In this document: one piece after another, positions 42,750-50,599 of the stretch
How the letters are laid out: the number at the start of each line of letters is the position of its first letter
Numbering within the stretch: the first letter of the stretch is position 1
From: Longimicrobium sp.
GTDB lineage: Bacteria; Gemmatimonadota; Gemmatimonadetes; Longimicrobiales; Longimicrobiaceae
Direction of reading: 5' to 3'
Length of the DNA: 64,000 bases
Assembly: GCF_035474595.1 (NCBI RefSeq)
Contig: NZ_DATIND010000026.1
Coordinates: 1 to 64,000, forward strand
Made by a program: the position numbers and the translations under genes
Notes under the pieces: generated by a model
What the model saw: the letters and a program-made list of their open reading frames with translations, nothing else
Database searches by the model: none
What the model was told of the DNA's origin: nothing

Positions 42750-43202
42750 TCAGAGGTCCCGCAGCACGAAGGCGACGGAGAGCCGGGTGGGCGCCGCCAC
42801 CTCCCTGTCGCCCAGCGTCGCGGCGCGGAAGGGAACGCGCAGCGCCACCCACCGCGCCGCCTGCACGAAGCGCGGGTCCGAGGCACCGAGCACGCGCACG
42901 CTCCCCTGCCGGACGTACCCGCCCGGTTCCACGATCATGCTCAGCGTCACGCTCCCCTCGATCCCGTTCCGCCGCATCTCGTTCGGATACACCTGCGCGA
43001 CCAGCCTGGGCATCACCTCGGGATGCAGCATGGCCGGCGGAGCGTCGATCTCCACCTCGTCCGGCGCCAGCTCGTCGTCGCCCGAGGCTCGCGCGGTGCC
43101 GGCGGGCGCGGGCGGCGCCGTCTGCGCGTGCGCGCGGGGGACGGCGAGGGCCAGCACGGAAAGCACGACGAGCGGGAGAATCCTGGCGGAAGCGTTGCTC
43201 AT
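42750..43202 (-). CDS. Exported single TonB C-terminal domain protein
   Basis: A 150-aa protein with a signal peptide (MSNASARILPLVVLSVLALA, cut after AHAQ) and one TonB_C-type domain (residues about 60-150: EMRRNGIEGSVTLSMIVEPG, LRVPFRAATLGDREVAA). GGGGAGGAC lies before the ATG. It is the most upstream of four TonB_C genes in a row, each with separate spacing (20-170 bases) on the same strand. Confidence 0.8.
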   Translation of the reverse strand: MSNASARILPLVVLSVLALAVPRAHAQTAPPAPAGTARASGDDELAPDEVEIDAPPAMLHPEVMPRLVAQVYPNEMRRNGIEGSVTLSMIVEPGGYVRQGSVRVLGASDPRFVQAARWVALRVPFRAATLGDREVAAPTRLSVAFVLRDL

Positions 43203-43774
43203 GCTGTCCTCCCCTGTGTGAGTTAGGGATGGATTTTCGTCCCCCTGCCATGAACGACGGGCGCGTGCCGCTTGTGACGGGCGAGCGCGGTCTGAGCGGA
43301 TGTCGAGCCCGATAAATCGGCTGCGCGCGGAACCATCCAGACGTCATCCTGAGGCCGACCACACCGTAAATGGCACATGCGCAAGCATTTGCAGGCCGAA
43401 GGATCCATACTCGTCATGCACGTCCGCCTCGGAGTCGCGATAGACATTCGGCGGGGCGATGGTGCGCTCCGACGGCCGAGTGCCACCCGTGCTATAGATC
43501 CTTCGGCCTGCATGTGATGGTGCGGGTCAAAGGATGGTGTGGCCGGCCTGAATAGAAAGTTCCGGGCGCAGCCGGTCACCGGCGACTGAAGTCGCAGCAA
43601 CAACTACGGGAAGCCTCGCAAACTGCGCGAGGCTGATCCGCTCATTCTGTGGCATCAGCGCTCACGACCACTGTCCTTTCATCCTCCGTGGTCGCGCGCA
43701 GCGCGGTGTCCGACTCAGGATGGCGTCTCTTTGTGCGTTGTGCGTTTTCAATGCACAGGTGATTGCCAGACCCG
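43203..43774. repeat. Gene-free region with two opposed R2 units
   Basis: An R2 unit in reverse (GACGTCATCCTGAGGCCGAC, GCAGGCCGAAGGATCCATAC) at about 43341-43412 faces a forward R2 unit (CTATAGATCCTTCGGCCTGC, GTGTGGCCGGCCTGA) at 43492-43552. A degenerate R3 unit (GCAGCAACAACTACGGGAAG) is near 43593, and an R2 tail (CGACTCAGGATGGCGTCTCT, GTGATTGCCAGACCCG) is at 43710-43776, running into the end of the next gene. No gene is supported. Confidence 0.75.
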
Positions 43775-44710
43775 TCAATGCGAGTGCGCGCGCTCCTCCG
43801 CTTCCGCGGCGCGCTCGGCCTGGATGGCGGCGTAGGCGGTGCGGACGAAGCGCTCCGGCGTCACCGGCCCGCGGCCCCAGCGCGCGTCCAGGTCGGCGGT
43901 GGGATGCGCGGCCACCGCCTGATCCACCGTCTTCCCCTCGTCCAGCAGCTTCTCGACGCGGTCGTGCACGGCGATCAGCATGTCGCGGAACTCGCCCAGC
44001 TCGCGGATGCTGGCCAGCGGCCCGCGCGCGGGGACGATCGGCTCGATGGCCTCGGGGAACGACGCGAAGTTGGTCGCGAACGCCGCCGCCGTCTCCGCCA
44101 TTCCCGCCAGCGTGCCACCGTGCGCCACGTCGATGTCGGGATATCCGTCCATCGTGAGGCTGTTCAGGTACAGCAGCCCGGCGCCCTCGAAGTGGATGGC
44201 CGCGTCGGCGCGGCTGTAGCCCGGGTGCTGCTTCACGCAGTGCGCCTCCTCGCCGCCGAGCTGCACCTGCACCACCTCCGAGTACCCCATCGACGGCAGG
44301 CGCGTCCCCGCCGGCGCCCGCGTGACGGTGTCGCGCACGGCGGCGCGGATCTGCCCGCGCAGCCCCTCGTGCGCCAGCGCCAGCGCGCCGCGGCCCTCCC
44401 ATCCCCCGTCCAGGAATCCGGGCGCGCCGGGGCCGTCCATCAGCAGCGCGTAGCGGACCGGGCCGGCGTGCAGCGCCGCCAGCGCCTGCCGCGCCTTCGC
44501 CACCAGCGCGGGCGCCTGCACCCCCGCCACCATTGCCCCCGCCGAGTCGGCGATCAGCACCAGGTTCCGCCCCTGGTCCGACACGACGTACGCATGCGGC
44601 GCCACCTGCACGGCCAGCCCGCCCGCCACGGCCTGCTGCGCGAGCGCCGCGGCCGACGGCAGGAGCAGGGAGATGGCGAGCGCGGAGATCGAAACGGATC
44701 GGCGGTTCAT
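43775..44710 (-). CDS. Secreted, degenerate metallo-beta-lactamase-fold protein
   Basis: The 311-aa protein has a signal peptide (cut after ALAQ near residue 24) and looks like an MBL-fold hydrolase of the SoxH/quinoprotein-relay type: VSDQGRNLVLIADSAG early, AVAGGLAVQVAPHAYVV, and HPGYSRADAAIHFEGAGLLY, where the family has the TxGDxxVxxPxxxV-like strand. The HxHxDH zinc motif expected after the first beta-strands is missing (YALLMDGPGAPGFLDGG), so hydrolysis is unlikely. Its 3' end at 43775 coincides with an R2 repeat tail, so the C-terminus (EAEERAHSH) may be shaped by that repeat. Confidence 0.7.
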   Translation of the reverse strand: MNRRSVSISALAISLLLPSAAALAQQAVAGGLAVQVAPHAYVVSDQGRNLVLIADSAGAMVAGVQAPALVAKARQALAALHAGPVRYALLMDGPGAPGFLDGGWEGRGALALAHEGLRGQIRAAVRDTVTRAPAGTRLPSMGYSEVVQVQLGGEEAHCVKQHPGYSRADAAIHFEGAGLLYLNSLTMDGYPDIDVAHGGTLAGMAETAAAFATNFASFPEAIEPIVPARGPLASIRELGEFRDMLIAVHDRVEKLLDEGKTVDQAVAAHPTADLDARWGRGPVTPERFVRTAYAAIQAERAAEAEERAHSH

Positions 44711-45096
44711 CGGGTCGCGGGAGATGGAGATGGACAGGCACGGGGGGACTGCGATTCGCGGCGACAAAGCTACACGGGCCGCCGCGCTTCCGTCAAAACG
44801 GGAGATGGAGATGCGAATCGATGCCGGACCGCACCGATGAAGTCCGCGAAGGCGGACTGCGTGCCGTTGTAGCCGCGAGTTCACTCGCATTTTCCCCGGC
44901 GGACGAACTCGGATACGCATGCCGAAGCGCACGTGCGACCTCGCCTATAGATCCTTCGGCCTGCAACCATTCGTGCGGGGGCAACGACGGTGTGGCCGGC
45001 CTCAGGATGACGTCTCTTTGTGCGATTGGTCGATTGGTGATGCACAGATGATTGCCAGATCATCCCGCGCGGATGGAACAACCTGCGCAGCGACGA
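44711..45096. repeat. Repeat block R3 plus R2
   Basis: A degenerate R3 unit lies at 44842-44902 (GGCGGACTGCGTGCCGTTGT, TTCACTCGCATTTTCCCC). A complete R2 copy follows at 44928-45059, matching 17039-17165 closely (GCGCACGTGCGACCTCGCCT, ATAGATCCTTCGGCCTGCAA, GCCTCAGGATGACGTCTCTT, ATTGCCAGAT). No gene is supported. Confidence 0.8.
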
Positions 45097-45130
45097 CGGG
45101 CCGGGCGGCGATCCTCCGCCACCCGGCCCG
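45097..45130 (-). terminator. Intrinsic terminator after the 45151 gene
   Basis: CGGGCCGGGCGGCG (45097-45110) pairs with CGCCACCCGGCCCG (45117-45130) with one G-T pair, 20 bases past the stop codon on the minus strand. Confidence 0.75.
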
Positions 45131-45150
45131 CATCTCCATCCCCCCGCTCG

Positions 45151-45405
45151 TTACGGGTTGCTGCCGCCGGACGATCCGCCCGACGAGCCGCCGGAGCTCC
45201 CGCCCGAGGACGCGCCGGGAACGTTCACGTCCACGTCCACCTTGTGGGTGTCGGTCCCGCCACCGCCGCCGCGGATGAAGAACACCCACACCAGCGCGGC
45301 CAGCACCAGCACCGCCAGCAGCCCCACCAGCAGCGACCCCGTGCCGCTGCCGTCCCCGCCGCCCGCCGGGGGCGGGTTCACGTTGTTGACTTCCACGTCG
45401 GCCAT
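45151..45405 (-). CDS. Small single-span membrane protein with a Gly-Ser repeat tail
   Basis: An 84-aa protein: a short N-terminus (MADVEVNNVNPPPAGGGDGS), one membrane helix (LLVGLLAVLVLAALVWVFFI, about residues 25-44), a beta-like stretch (THKVDVDVNVPG) and a C-terminal tail of four SSGG repeats. GGAGGT seven bases upstream fixes the start. The topology is probably N-in with the tail outside. I know no family; the tail resembles a flexible linker or a surface-exposed tether. Confidence 0.75.
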   Translation of the reverse strand: MADVEVNNVNPPPAGGGDGSGTGSLLVGLLAVLVLAALVWVFFIRGGGGGTDTHKVDVDVNVPGASSGGSSGGSSGGSSGGSNP

Positions 45406-45628
45406 CGGTCGTACCTCCGGGTGAGCACCCCGGGGCGCCCGCACCGCGGAGACGCCGCGCGTAGCACCGGGGCCGTCCAGGCCATGCCCTGCAACGGCCC
45501 ATCATGCGCACTCCGTGCCAGAACGCCGCGCGATCGCGCAAACTCTCCGGGCGTGGCCGCGGAAAGTTCACGGACGGCATCTTCCGCCGCGCGCGGCGAG
45601 GCCAGATATTTCCTGCATTCCCCGGCGC

Positions 45629-46867
45629 ATGACCCACCGGCACACCCCTCGTCCCGACCCGACCGCGCCCGTGCCCGACCCGACTCCGCACTCCCCCCCG
45701 GCTCCCGCGCTGGCGCAGGGCACCACCGACCGGGGCGACCTGGCGCTGGTGCTCACCGGCGGCGGCGCGCGCGGCGCGTACCAGGTGGGCATCCTGCGCT
45801 ACATCTCGCGGCGCTGGCCGGAGATGAGCTTTCCCATCATCACCGGCGTCTCCGCCGGAGCGATCAACGCGGCGCACCTGGCGCAGGCGCACGGCACCCT
45901 GCCGCAGGCGGTGGACGAGCTGGCCGCGCTCTGGAGCGAGCTCACGCCGGACCGCATCTTCCGCGTGGACGTGTCCGGGCTGCTGGCCAACATGGGGCGC
46001 TGGGGACTGCAGCTGGCGGGCGGCGGAATGCGCGAGAGCCGCGTGCGCGGGCTGGTGGACACCGCGCCGCTGGGCGAGCTGCTGGCCGAGGCGCTGGCGC
46101 CGGTGAACGGCGAGCTGACCAAGATCGACTACAACCTGGCGCGCGGCACCCTGCGCGCGGTGGCGCTGGGGACGACCAGCTACAGCACCGGCCAGTCGGT
46201 GATCTGGGTGCAGGGGCGCGACCTGCAGACGTGGGAGCGCCCCTCGCGGCGTGCGATCGCCACCAAGCTGCGGGTGGAGCACGTGATGGCGTCCAGCGCG
46301 CTTCCGCTCTTCTTTCCCGCGGTCCAGATCGGCGACCAGTGGCATGGCGATGGGGGGATCCGGCTGACCGCGCCGCTCTCGCCCGCGCTGCACCTGGGCG
46401 CGCACAAGATCCTGGCCATCTCCACGCATTACGAGCGCGACGAGGCCGAGGCCAGCCGCCCCACGGTGCGCGGCTACCCGCCCCCGGCGCAGGTGATCGG
46501 GCTGCTGATGGACGCCATCTTCCTGGACGTGGTGGACCAGGACGTGATGCGGATGGAGCGGATGAACCACCTGCTGCGCGCGGTTCCGCCCGAGCGGCGC
46601 GAGGGGATGCGCGTGGTGGAGCTGATGACCTTCCGCCCCTCGCGCGACCTGGGCGCCATCTCGCGCGAGCACGAGCCGCGGCTCCCGCGCGCGTTCCGCC
46701 TCCTCACCCGCGGCCTGGGCACGCGCGAAACCTCCAGCCCCGACGCGCTCTCGCTGATGATGTTCCAGGACGACTACATCCGCCGCCTCATCGAGATCGG
46801 CGAGGAGGACGCCGAGCGCCGCGGCGACGAGCTGGCCGAGTTCATCGAGGGGAACGGCGGGGAGTGA
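45629..46867 (+). CDS. Patatin-like phospholipase
   Basis: The 412-aa protein is a patatin-type serine hydrolase. It has the oxyanion motif GGGARGAYQVG (about residue 45), the nucleophile elbow GVSAGAIN (about 74), and the dyad Asp in HGDGGIRLTAPLSPALHLGA (about 238). The N-terminal ~30 residues are Pro-rich without a signal peptide, so it is likely cytoplasmic or secreted by another route. The C-terminal ~130 residues are helical (MDAIFLDVVDQDVMRMERMN), as in bacterial RssA/ExoU-like relatives. The start at 45629 lacks a strong ribosome-binding site. Substrate lipid is unknown. Confidence 0.88.
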   Translation: MTHRHTPRPDPTAPVPDPTPHSPPAPALAQGTTDRGDLALVLTGGGARGAYQVGILRYISRRWPEMSFPIITGVSAGAINAAHLAQAHGTLPQAVDELAALWSELTPDRIFRVDVSGLLANMGRWGLQLAGGGMRESRVRGLVDTAPLGELLAEALAPVNGELTKIDYNLARGTLRAVALGTTSYSTGQSVIWVQGRDLQTWERPSRRAIATKLRVEHVMASSALPLFFPAVQIGDQWHGDGGIRLTAPLSPALHLGAHKILAISTHYERDEAEASRPTVRGYPPPAQVIGLLMDAIFLDVVDQDVMRMERMNHLLRAVPPERREGMRVVELMTFRPSRDLGAISREHEPRLPRAFRLLTRGLGTRETSSPDALSLMMFQDDYIRRLIEIGEEDAERRGDELAEFIEGNGGE

Positions 46868-47282
46868 AGTGTGGAAGTGCGGAAGTGCGGAAGTGCGGAA
46901 GTGCGGAAGTGCGGAAGTGCGCTGGGGGATCGAGATACAGCGCATGGGAGCGCAACCGGCACACCGGAGTCATCCGCCCCGACGAACCATGCAGGCCACC
47001 CAGATGCCAACCCTCGCCCGGTACGGGAGAGGGCGAGCGCTCCAAGGCGCGGGGAGAGGGCCCCGCGGCGAGCGCCGGCGCCTGTTCAGCACGGATCTCG
47101 CGCGGCTCGATGACGTTGTTGCCCGGCCTCAGGCGACGTCTCTTCACCGCGTCGAGCGGGAAAGATGTAGCTTCCGCGCTGCGTCTGGACAGCGCCCGCG
47201 GCGGATGCTAGAATACCGGCCTTCCGCGGCCGGCCTGTACGGGCGCGGCAGGGCGATCACGCGAACGCTGGCGAGCTGAGCC
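46866..47282. repeat. Six-unit AGTGCGGA tract and R5-like block after the patatin gene
   Basis: Bases 46866-46923 are GAAGTGTGGAAGTGCGGAAG continuing with four more GTGCGGAA units: a near-perfect 8-bp tandem and the longest of its class here. Bases 46998-47080 (CCTCGCCCGGTACGGGAGAG, GCGCGGGGAGAGGGCCCCGC) relate to the R5/R4 types. An R2 core remnant (GGCCTCAGGCGACGTCTCTT) is at 47128. The 57-aa gene follows. Confidence 0.8.
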
Positions 47283-47456
47283 ATGGCCGAGCTGAACCTG
47301 AAGCACGAGCGCAACGAGGTGGGTGTGGTCGGCGAAGACTACACCTGGGGCGAGGTGATCTACTGGCTGATCGGGATCGTGATGATCCCGCTCGTGCCGA
47401 TCCTGATGATCACCTTCTTCACCCCGTTCTCCGGCGTCGGCCCGCACGGCCACTGA
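47283..47456 (+). CDS. Small single-span membrane protein, 57 aa
   Basis: The gene starts ATGGCCGAGCTGAACCTG and ends in CACGGCCACTGA. The product has a charged N-terminus (MAELNLKHERNEVGVVGEDY), one long hydrophobic helix (VIYWLIGIVMIPLVPILMIT, about residues 25-44), and a short tail FFTPFSGVGPHGH. It is followed 23 bases later by a strong terminator hairpin. Codon use matches neighbouring genes. I know no family; the tail His residues and small size resemble accessory subunits of membrane complexes, but that is speculation. Confidence 0.7.
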   Translation: MAELNLKHERNEVGVVGEDYTWGEVIYWLIGIVMIPLVPILMITFFTPFSGVGPHGH

Positions 47457-47479
47457 TCGCCCCGAACGGCCCGACGCAG

Positions 47480-47515
47480 CGAGGCCCCGCCCGGATGGTT
47501 CCGGGCGGGGCCTCG
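47480..47515 (+). terminator. Intrinsic terminator after the 57-aa gene
   Basis: CGAGGCCCCGCCCGG (47480-47494) pairs perfectly with CCGGGCGGGGCCTCG (47501-47515) around ATGGTT. Its stem could also serve the convergent lipoprotein gene at 47573. Confidence 0.8.
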
Positions 47516-47527
47516 TCTCGTCGTGGG

Positions 47528-47569
47528 CGGAAGTACGAAAGTACGGGGAGTACGAGAGTACGGAAGGGA
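47528..47569. repeat. AGTACGGA short tandem tract
   Basis: GGAAGTACGAAAGTACGGGG continues with AGTACGAGAGTACGG. It is the TAC variant of the 8-base tract class and lies just past the stop codon of the gene at 47573. A matching reverse tract is inside the next gene's 5' end at 49692-49730. Confidence 0.8.
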
Positions 47570-47572
47570 GGG

Positions 47573-48070
47573 TTACTCCGCGCGGCGGATCTCGCCGCTG
47601 ACGGCGCAGGCGCGGACCACGGAGCGCGCGTGCGCCGCCACCTCGCCCGGCGACACGCGGCGCGGCTCGCGGCGGCGGAGCCCCGGCGTGCGCGCGGGCG
47701 GGAAGCCGGGGCGCGTGACCGGCGGGTAGCTGGCGGGCTGGGGGATGGGGCCGCGCGTGGTCTCGGCCACCCGCTCCGCGCGGACGTACAGGCGCGGCTC
47801 CGTGGTGTCGCCCGCGACGCTGACGCTCAGGTAGCCGCGCACCGTCTCGGTATCCGAATCGCGCAGGCGCCGCTCGGCCTGCAGCGACTCGCCGGTGTTC
47901 GAGACGACGTGGTAGCCCATCTGCCACACCAGGTGCTCGGAGCAGCGGAACGACCCTCCGTCGGCCACGCCCTCGCTCACGAACACGTCGTCGCGCCCCG
48001 GCTGCTGCGGCAGCATGCACCCGCCGAGCGCGGCGCAGGCCAGGACCAGGCTCCGCCTCTTCATCTCCAT
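47573..48070 (-). CDS. Predicted lipoprotein near the LpoB cluster
   Basis: The 165-aa product has a lipoprotein signal (MEMKRRSLVLACAALGGC) with Cys at residue 18. A beta-rich part follows (SFRCSEHLVWQMGYHVVSNT, RGYLSVSVAGD, PRLYVRAERVAETTRG), then a Pro-rich hinge and a C-terminal helix with VVRACAVSGEI. It may correspond in position to the YcfL lipoprotein found next to lpoB in gammaproteobacteria, but I see no clear sequence match. It follows the COG3014-like gene by 13 bases on the same strand. Confidence 0.7.
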   Translation of the reverse strand: MEMKRRSLVLACAALGGCMLPQQPGRDDVFVSEGVADGGSFRCSEHLVWQMGYHVVSNTGESLQAERRLRDSDTETVRGYLSVSVAGDTTEPRLYVRAERVAETTRGPIPQPASYPPVTRPGFPPARTPGLRRREPRRVSPGEVAAHARSVVRACAVSGEIRRAE

Positions 48071-48083
48071 CCCCCTTCGCGGT

Positions 48084-49754
48084 TTACCGCGCCTCCGCCT
48101 GCGTGGGGGCCGCGGCGTAGCGCGCGTACAGCTGCCGCACGTCGCCCATCTCCCCGCCCCACACGCGGCGGTTCAGCACCAGCGTGCCCCGCGGCTGCAG
48201 CGTCACGCGCCCCAGGTCGATGGTCTGCGCCACGCCGCCGCCCTCGTCCAGCACCTCCAGCCGCACCGCGTGCTCGCCCGCCGGCAGGGTAAAGCGCGCC
48301 ACGGAGATGCGGTCGGGGAGGAGCGTCCAGCTGCGGGTGTCGGCCCGCTCCAGCGCGTTCCCGGCCAGGTTCGCCAGCCGCCCGGCGATCCATCCCGCCG
48401 TCTCGCCGTGCTTGTGGGTGGTGCTGGTCTCCAGCGAGTGCGCGGCCATGTACTTCACGATGCTGCGCCCCACCATCCGCGTGAACACGCCGGGGCGCTG
48501 CGCCTGCCAGCGGCGGAACATCACCGCCGACAGGTCCTCCACCACGGGGGCGTCCACCGCCTGGCTGTCCACCACCACCCGCACCCGCGCCGCGTCCGAG
48601 GCCTCCAGCCGCGACTCGGGCCAGGCCAGCTTCATGATGTAGGCGCCGTCCGCGGCCGCGGCCAGCTGAAAGTCCGGCCGGTCGTCCAGCGCCTCGCCCC
48701 AGTACGCCTGCTCCTGCAGGTTGCCGACGAGGTTGGCCACCACGCGCGTCGCGCCGGAGAGCACCGACTCGCCGTCGTCGCTGTCGATCCCCTCGACGTC
48801 GCGCGGGAAGATGGGAACGTGCACGTCGGCGCTGGCGCGGTGCGCGACCCAGCCGTTCTCCACGAACACCACCAGCTCGCCCGTTCCCGCCTCCGGCCGC
48901 ATGGCATAGCTCGCCAGCCGGTACCGCGCCGCCGCCGAATCCGCGACGGGACGCACGCCGGCGTCCACCGCGGCGCGGTACAGCTCCGCGCCCAGCCACT
49001 CGGGCGGCCCCGCCGCGTCCTTGGCGGCGCAGGCGCCGAACGAGCGCTCGGCGTTGCGGTAGGAGACCAGGGCGTCGTTGCGCTCCCCCGCGCCGCGGAA
49101 GGCCAGCCCGGCCAGGTAGTGCACGAAGCCGTCGCCCACGCAGGGGTCCTTGCGGTCGCCGAGGCGCGACAGCCAGTCGCTCGCCTTCCGCGCCTCCACC
49201 AGCGCGCCGTCGCTGCTCCCCAGCGCCAGGTAGTTCAGCATGCGGTAGTAGGGGATGAGCGCCATCTCCCCCGACGCGGGGACGTAGTCGACCACCGCGT
49301 CGTTCACCAGCAGCTGCCCCGCCTGCTGGGTCAGGCTGCGCGTCCACCGCTGCCCGGCCTCGCGCTCGGCCCAGTCGAACGCGGCGTTGCTGGCCTCCCA
49401 CTTCCCCGCGTAGTGGTAGACGACGCCCAGCTGGAGCTGCCGCACCAGCTCGTCGTGCGGCCGCACCTTCGACTGCGAGTCGAGCAGAAGGACGGCGCTG
49501 TCCGCCTTCCCCTGCATCACATAGTGCCGCAGCCACGCGTCGGTGCGCCCCAGCGTCCGCGACAGCAGCGGCGAGTTGGCGGGAAGCGACCCGGGCGCCG
49601 GCATCCGCGGGTACGCGCCGGCCCCCGCGCACGCCCCCAGCGCGACCACGACCATCGGCATCGCCAGACGCGAGATCCGGCGGACGGCGCGGCGTACTTC
49701 CGTACTCTCGTACTTCCGTACTCCCGCGCAGCGGGCCCACCAGCCGGGGTTCAT
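48084..49754 (-). CDS. COG3014-like lipoprotein with a repeat-derived N-terminus
   Basis: The 556-aa protein resembles the COG3014 family of TPR-containing lipoproteins encoded near lpoB: helical repeats at about residues 70-230 (LGVVYHYAGKWEASNAAFDW, LNYLALGSSDGALVEARKAS) and a beta-rich C-terminus. Its lipobox is VALGAC at about residue 42. The ATG at 49754 overlaps the upstream stop (ATGA). Residues about 9-21 (AGVRKYESTEVRRAV) are encoded by an AGTACGGA-type tandem tract at 49692-49730, which is intergenic elsewhere; the signal peptide starts after it. A start at the internal MPMVVV is possible but gives a very short n-region. Confidence 0.8.
   Translation of the reverse strand: MNPGWWARCAGVRKYESTEVRRAVRRISRLAMPMVVVALGACAGAGAYPRMPAPGSLPANSPLLSRTLGRTDAWLRHYVMQGKADSAVLLLDSQSKVRPHDELVRQLQLGVVYHYAGKWEASNAAFDWAEREAGQRWTRSLTQQAGQLLVNDAVVDYVPASGEMALIPYYRMLNYLALGSSDGALVEARKASDWLSRLGDRKDPCVGDGFVHYLAGLAFRGAGERNDALVSYRNAERSFGACAAKDAAGPPEWLGAELYRAAVDAGVRPVADSAAARYRLASYAMRPEAGTGELVVFVENGWVAHRASADVHVPIFPRDVEGIDSDDGESVLSGATRVVANLVGNLQEQAYWGEALDDRPDFQLAAAADGAYIMKLAWPESRLEASDAARVRVVVDSQAVDAPVVEDLSAVMFRRWQAQRPGVFTRMVGRSIVKYMAAHSLETSTTHKHGETAGWIAGRLANLAGNALERADTRSWTLLPDRISVARFTLPAGEHAVRLEVLDEGGGVAQTIDLGRVTLQPRGTLVLNRRVWGGEMGDVRQLYARYAAAPTQAEAR
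49692..49730. repeat. Short tandem tract inside a coding N-terminus
   Basis: CGTACTTCCGTACTCTCGTA continues with CTTCCGTACTCCCGCGC. This is the reverse complement class of the AGTACGGA tract at 47528-47569, here within the 5' end of the COG3014-like gene. Confidence 0.8.
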
Positions 49755-50569
49755 CGCCCGCCGCGCTCCAGCACGATGATGCGGCTGCGCGCCTCGGCCA
49801 CCGCGGCGCCGTACTGCGCGTACGCGTCGCCGTAGGCGTGGATGCGCTCGATCTCCAGCTGGTGCAGGAAGAGCTGGTAGCGGATCAGCGCCTCGTACGG
49901 CCGCAGCTGCTTGTCCAGCGCGCGGGCGATCCGCAGCGTGGTCGCGGGGTCGTCGGGCTGGATGATGTCGGCGCGGTCGTAGTAGTTCAGCGCGCGGTCG
50001 AAGTCGCCCGCCAGCGCGAACTCGTCGCCCTCGCGCAGGAGCTGACCGGCGCGCGCGCGGGCCTGTCCCCCCGCCGTCGCGTCGGCGGCGCTGGACACCA
50101 CGCGGACGCCCTGCGGCTCGCGGTAGGCGTAGCTCGCCACGCGCCCGTTCTCCAGCGTCACGAAGGCGATCTGGCTCACCACGTCCTTCGGGCCGCTGGC
50201 GTCGTCGCGGGGCGACAGCGTGGCGATCCCGCCGCCGCCGCGTTCGTCCCACGCCGCGGCCGACGAGTGCGTGGCGGCCAGCACCTGCTCGCGCGTCATC
50301 CCCACCGCCAGCTCGCCGCGCGCGATGGCGTTGCAGAGCATGGGCGTGCAGGCGGCCAGCGCGCTTCCCATCACCTGGTCCTGCTCGGTGGCCAGCCGGG
50401 CGCGCTCGCTGGAGCCCTCGGCGCGGGCGCGGGCCACGTCGTCGTCCTGCGTGGAGCGCACGATGGCGCCGTTCGGCTGGATCGCCCGCACCGGCCGCAT
50501 CCGCGGCGCGCACCCACCGGCCGCGAGCGCGGCCAGCGCCAGCGCCGAGATGGTCGAAGTCTTCATCAT
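49751..50569 (-). CDS. Lipoprotein with a TPR-like C-terminal half
   Basis: The 272-aa protein has a lipoprotein signal (MMKTSTISALALAALAAGGC) with Cys at residue 20. Residues about 75-155 include VGMTREQVLAATHSS and a beta strand pair, a SmpA-like segment. Residues 160-235 have a TPR-like pair (LLREGDEFALAGDFDRALNY, LDKQLRPYEALIRYQLFL). It lies between lpoB and the COG3014-like gene and overlaps the latter by four bases. The three genes probably form one envelope module. Function beyond that is unknown. Confidence 0.75.
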   Translation of the reverse strand: MMKTSTISALALAALAAGGCAPRMRPVRAIQPNGAIVRSTQDDDVARARAEGSSERARLATEQDQVMGSALAACTPMLCNAIARGELAVGMTREQVLAATHSSAAAWDERGGGGIATLSPRDDASGPKDVVSQIAFVTLENGRVASYAYREPQGVRVVSSAADATAGGQARARAGQLLREGDEFALAGDFDRALNYYDRADIIQPDDPATTLRIARALDKQLRPYEALIRYQLFLHQLEIERIHAYGDAYAQYGAAVAEARSRIIVLERGGR

Positions 50570-50599
50570 CCCCGGTCCCTTCTCGAGCGTGCGCTCGGG

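Noticed and set aside
46866-46923. Possible CRISPR array
   Set aside because: The 8-bp units are directly tandem with no unique spacers of regular length, and no cas genes are present.
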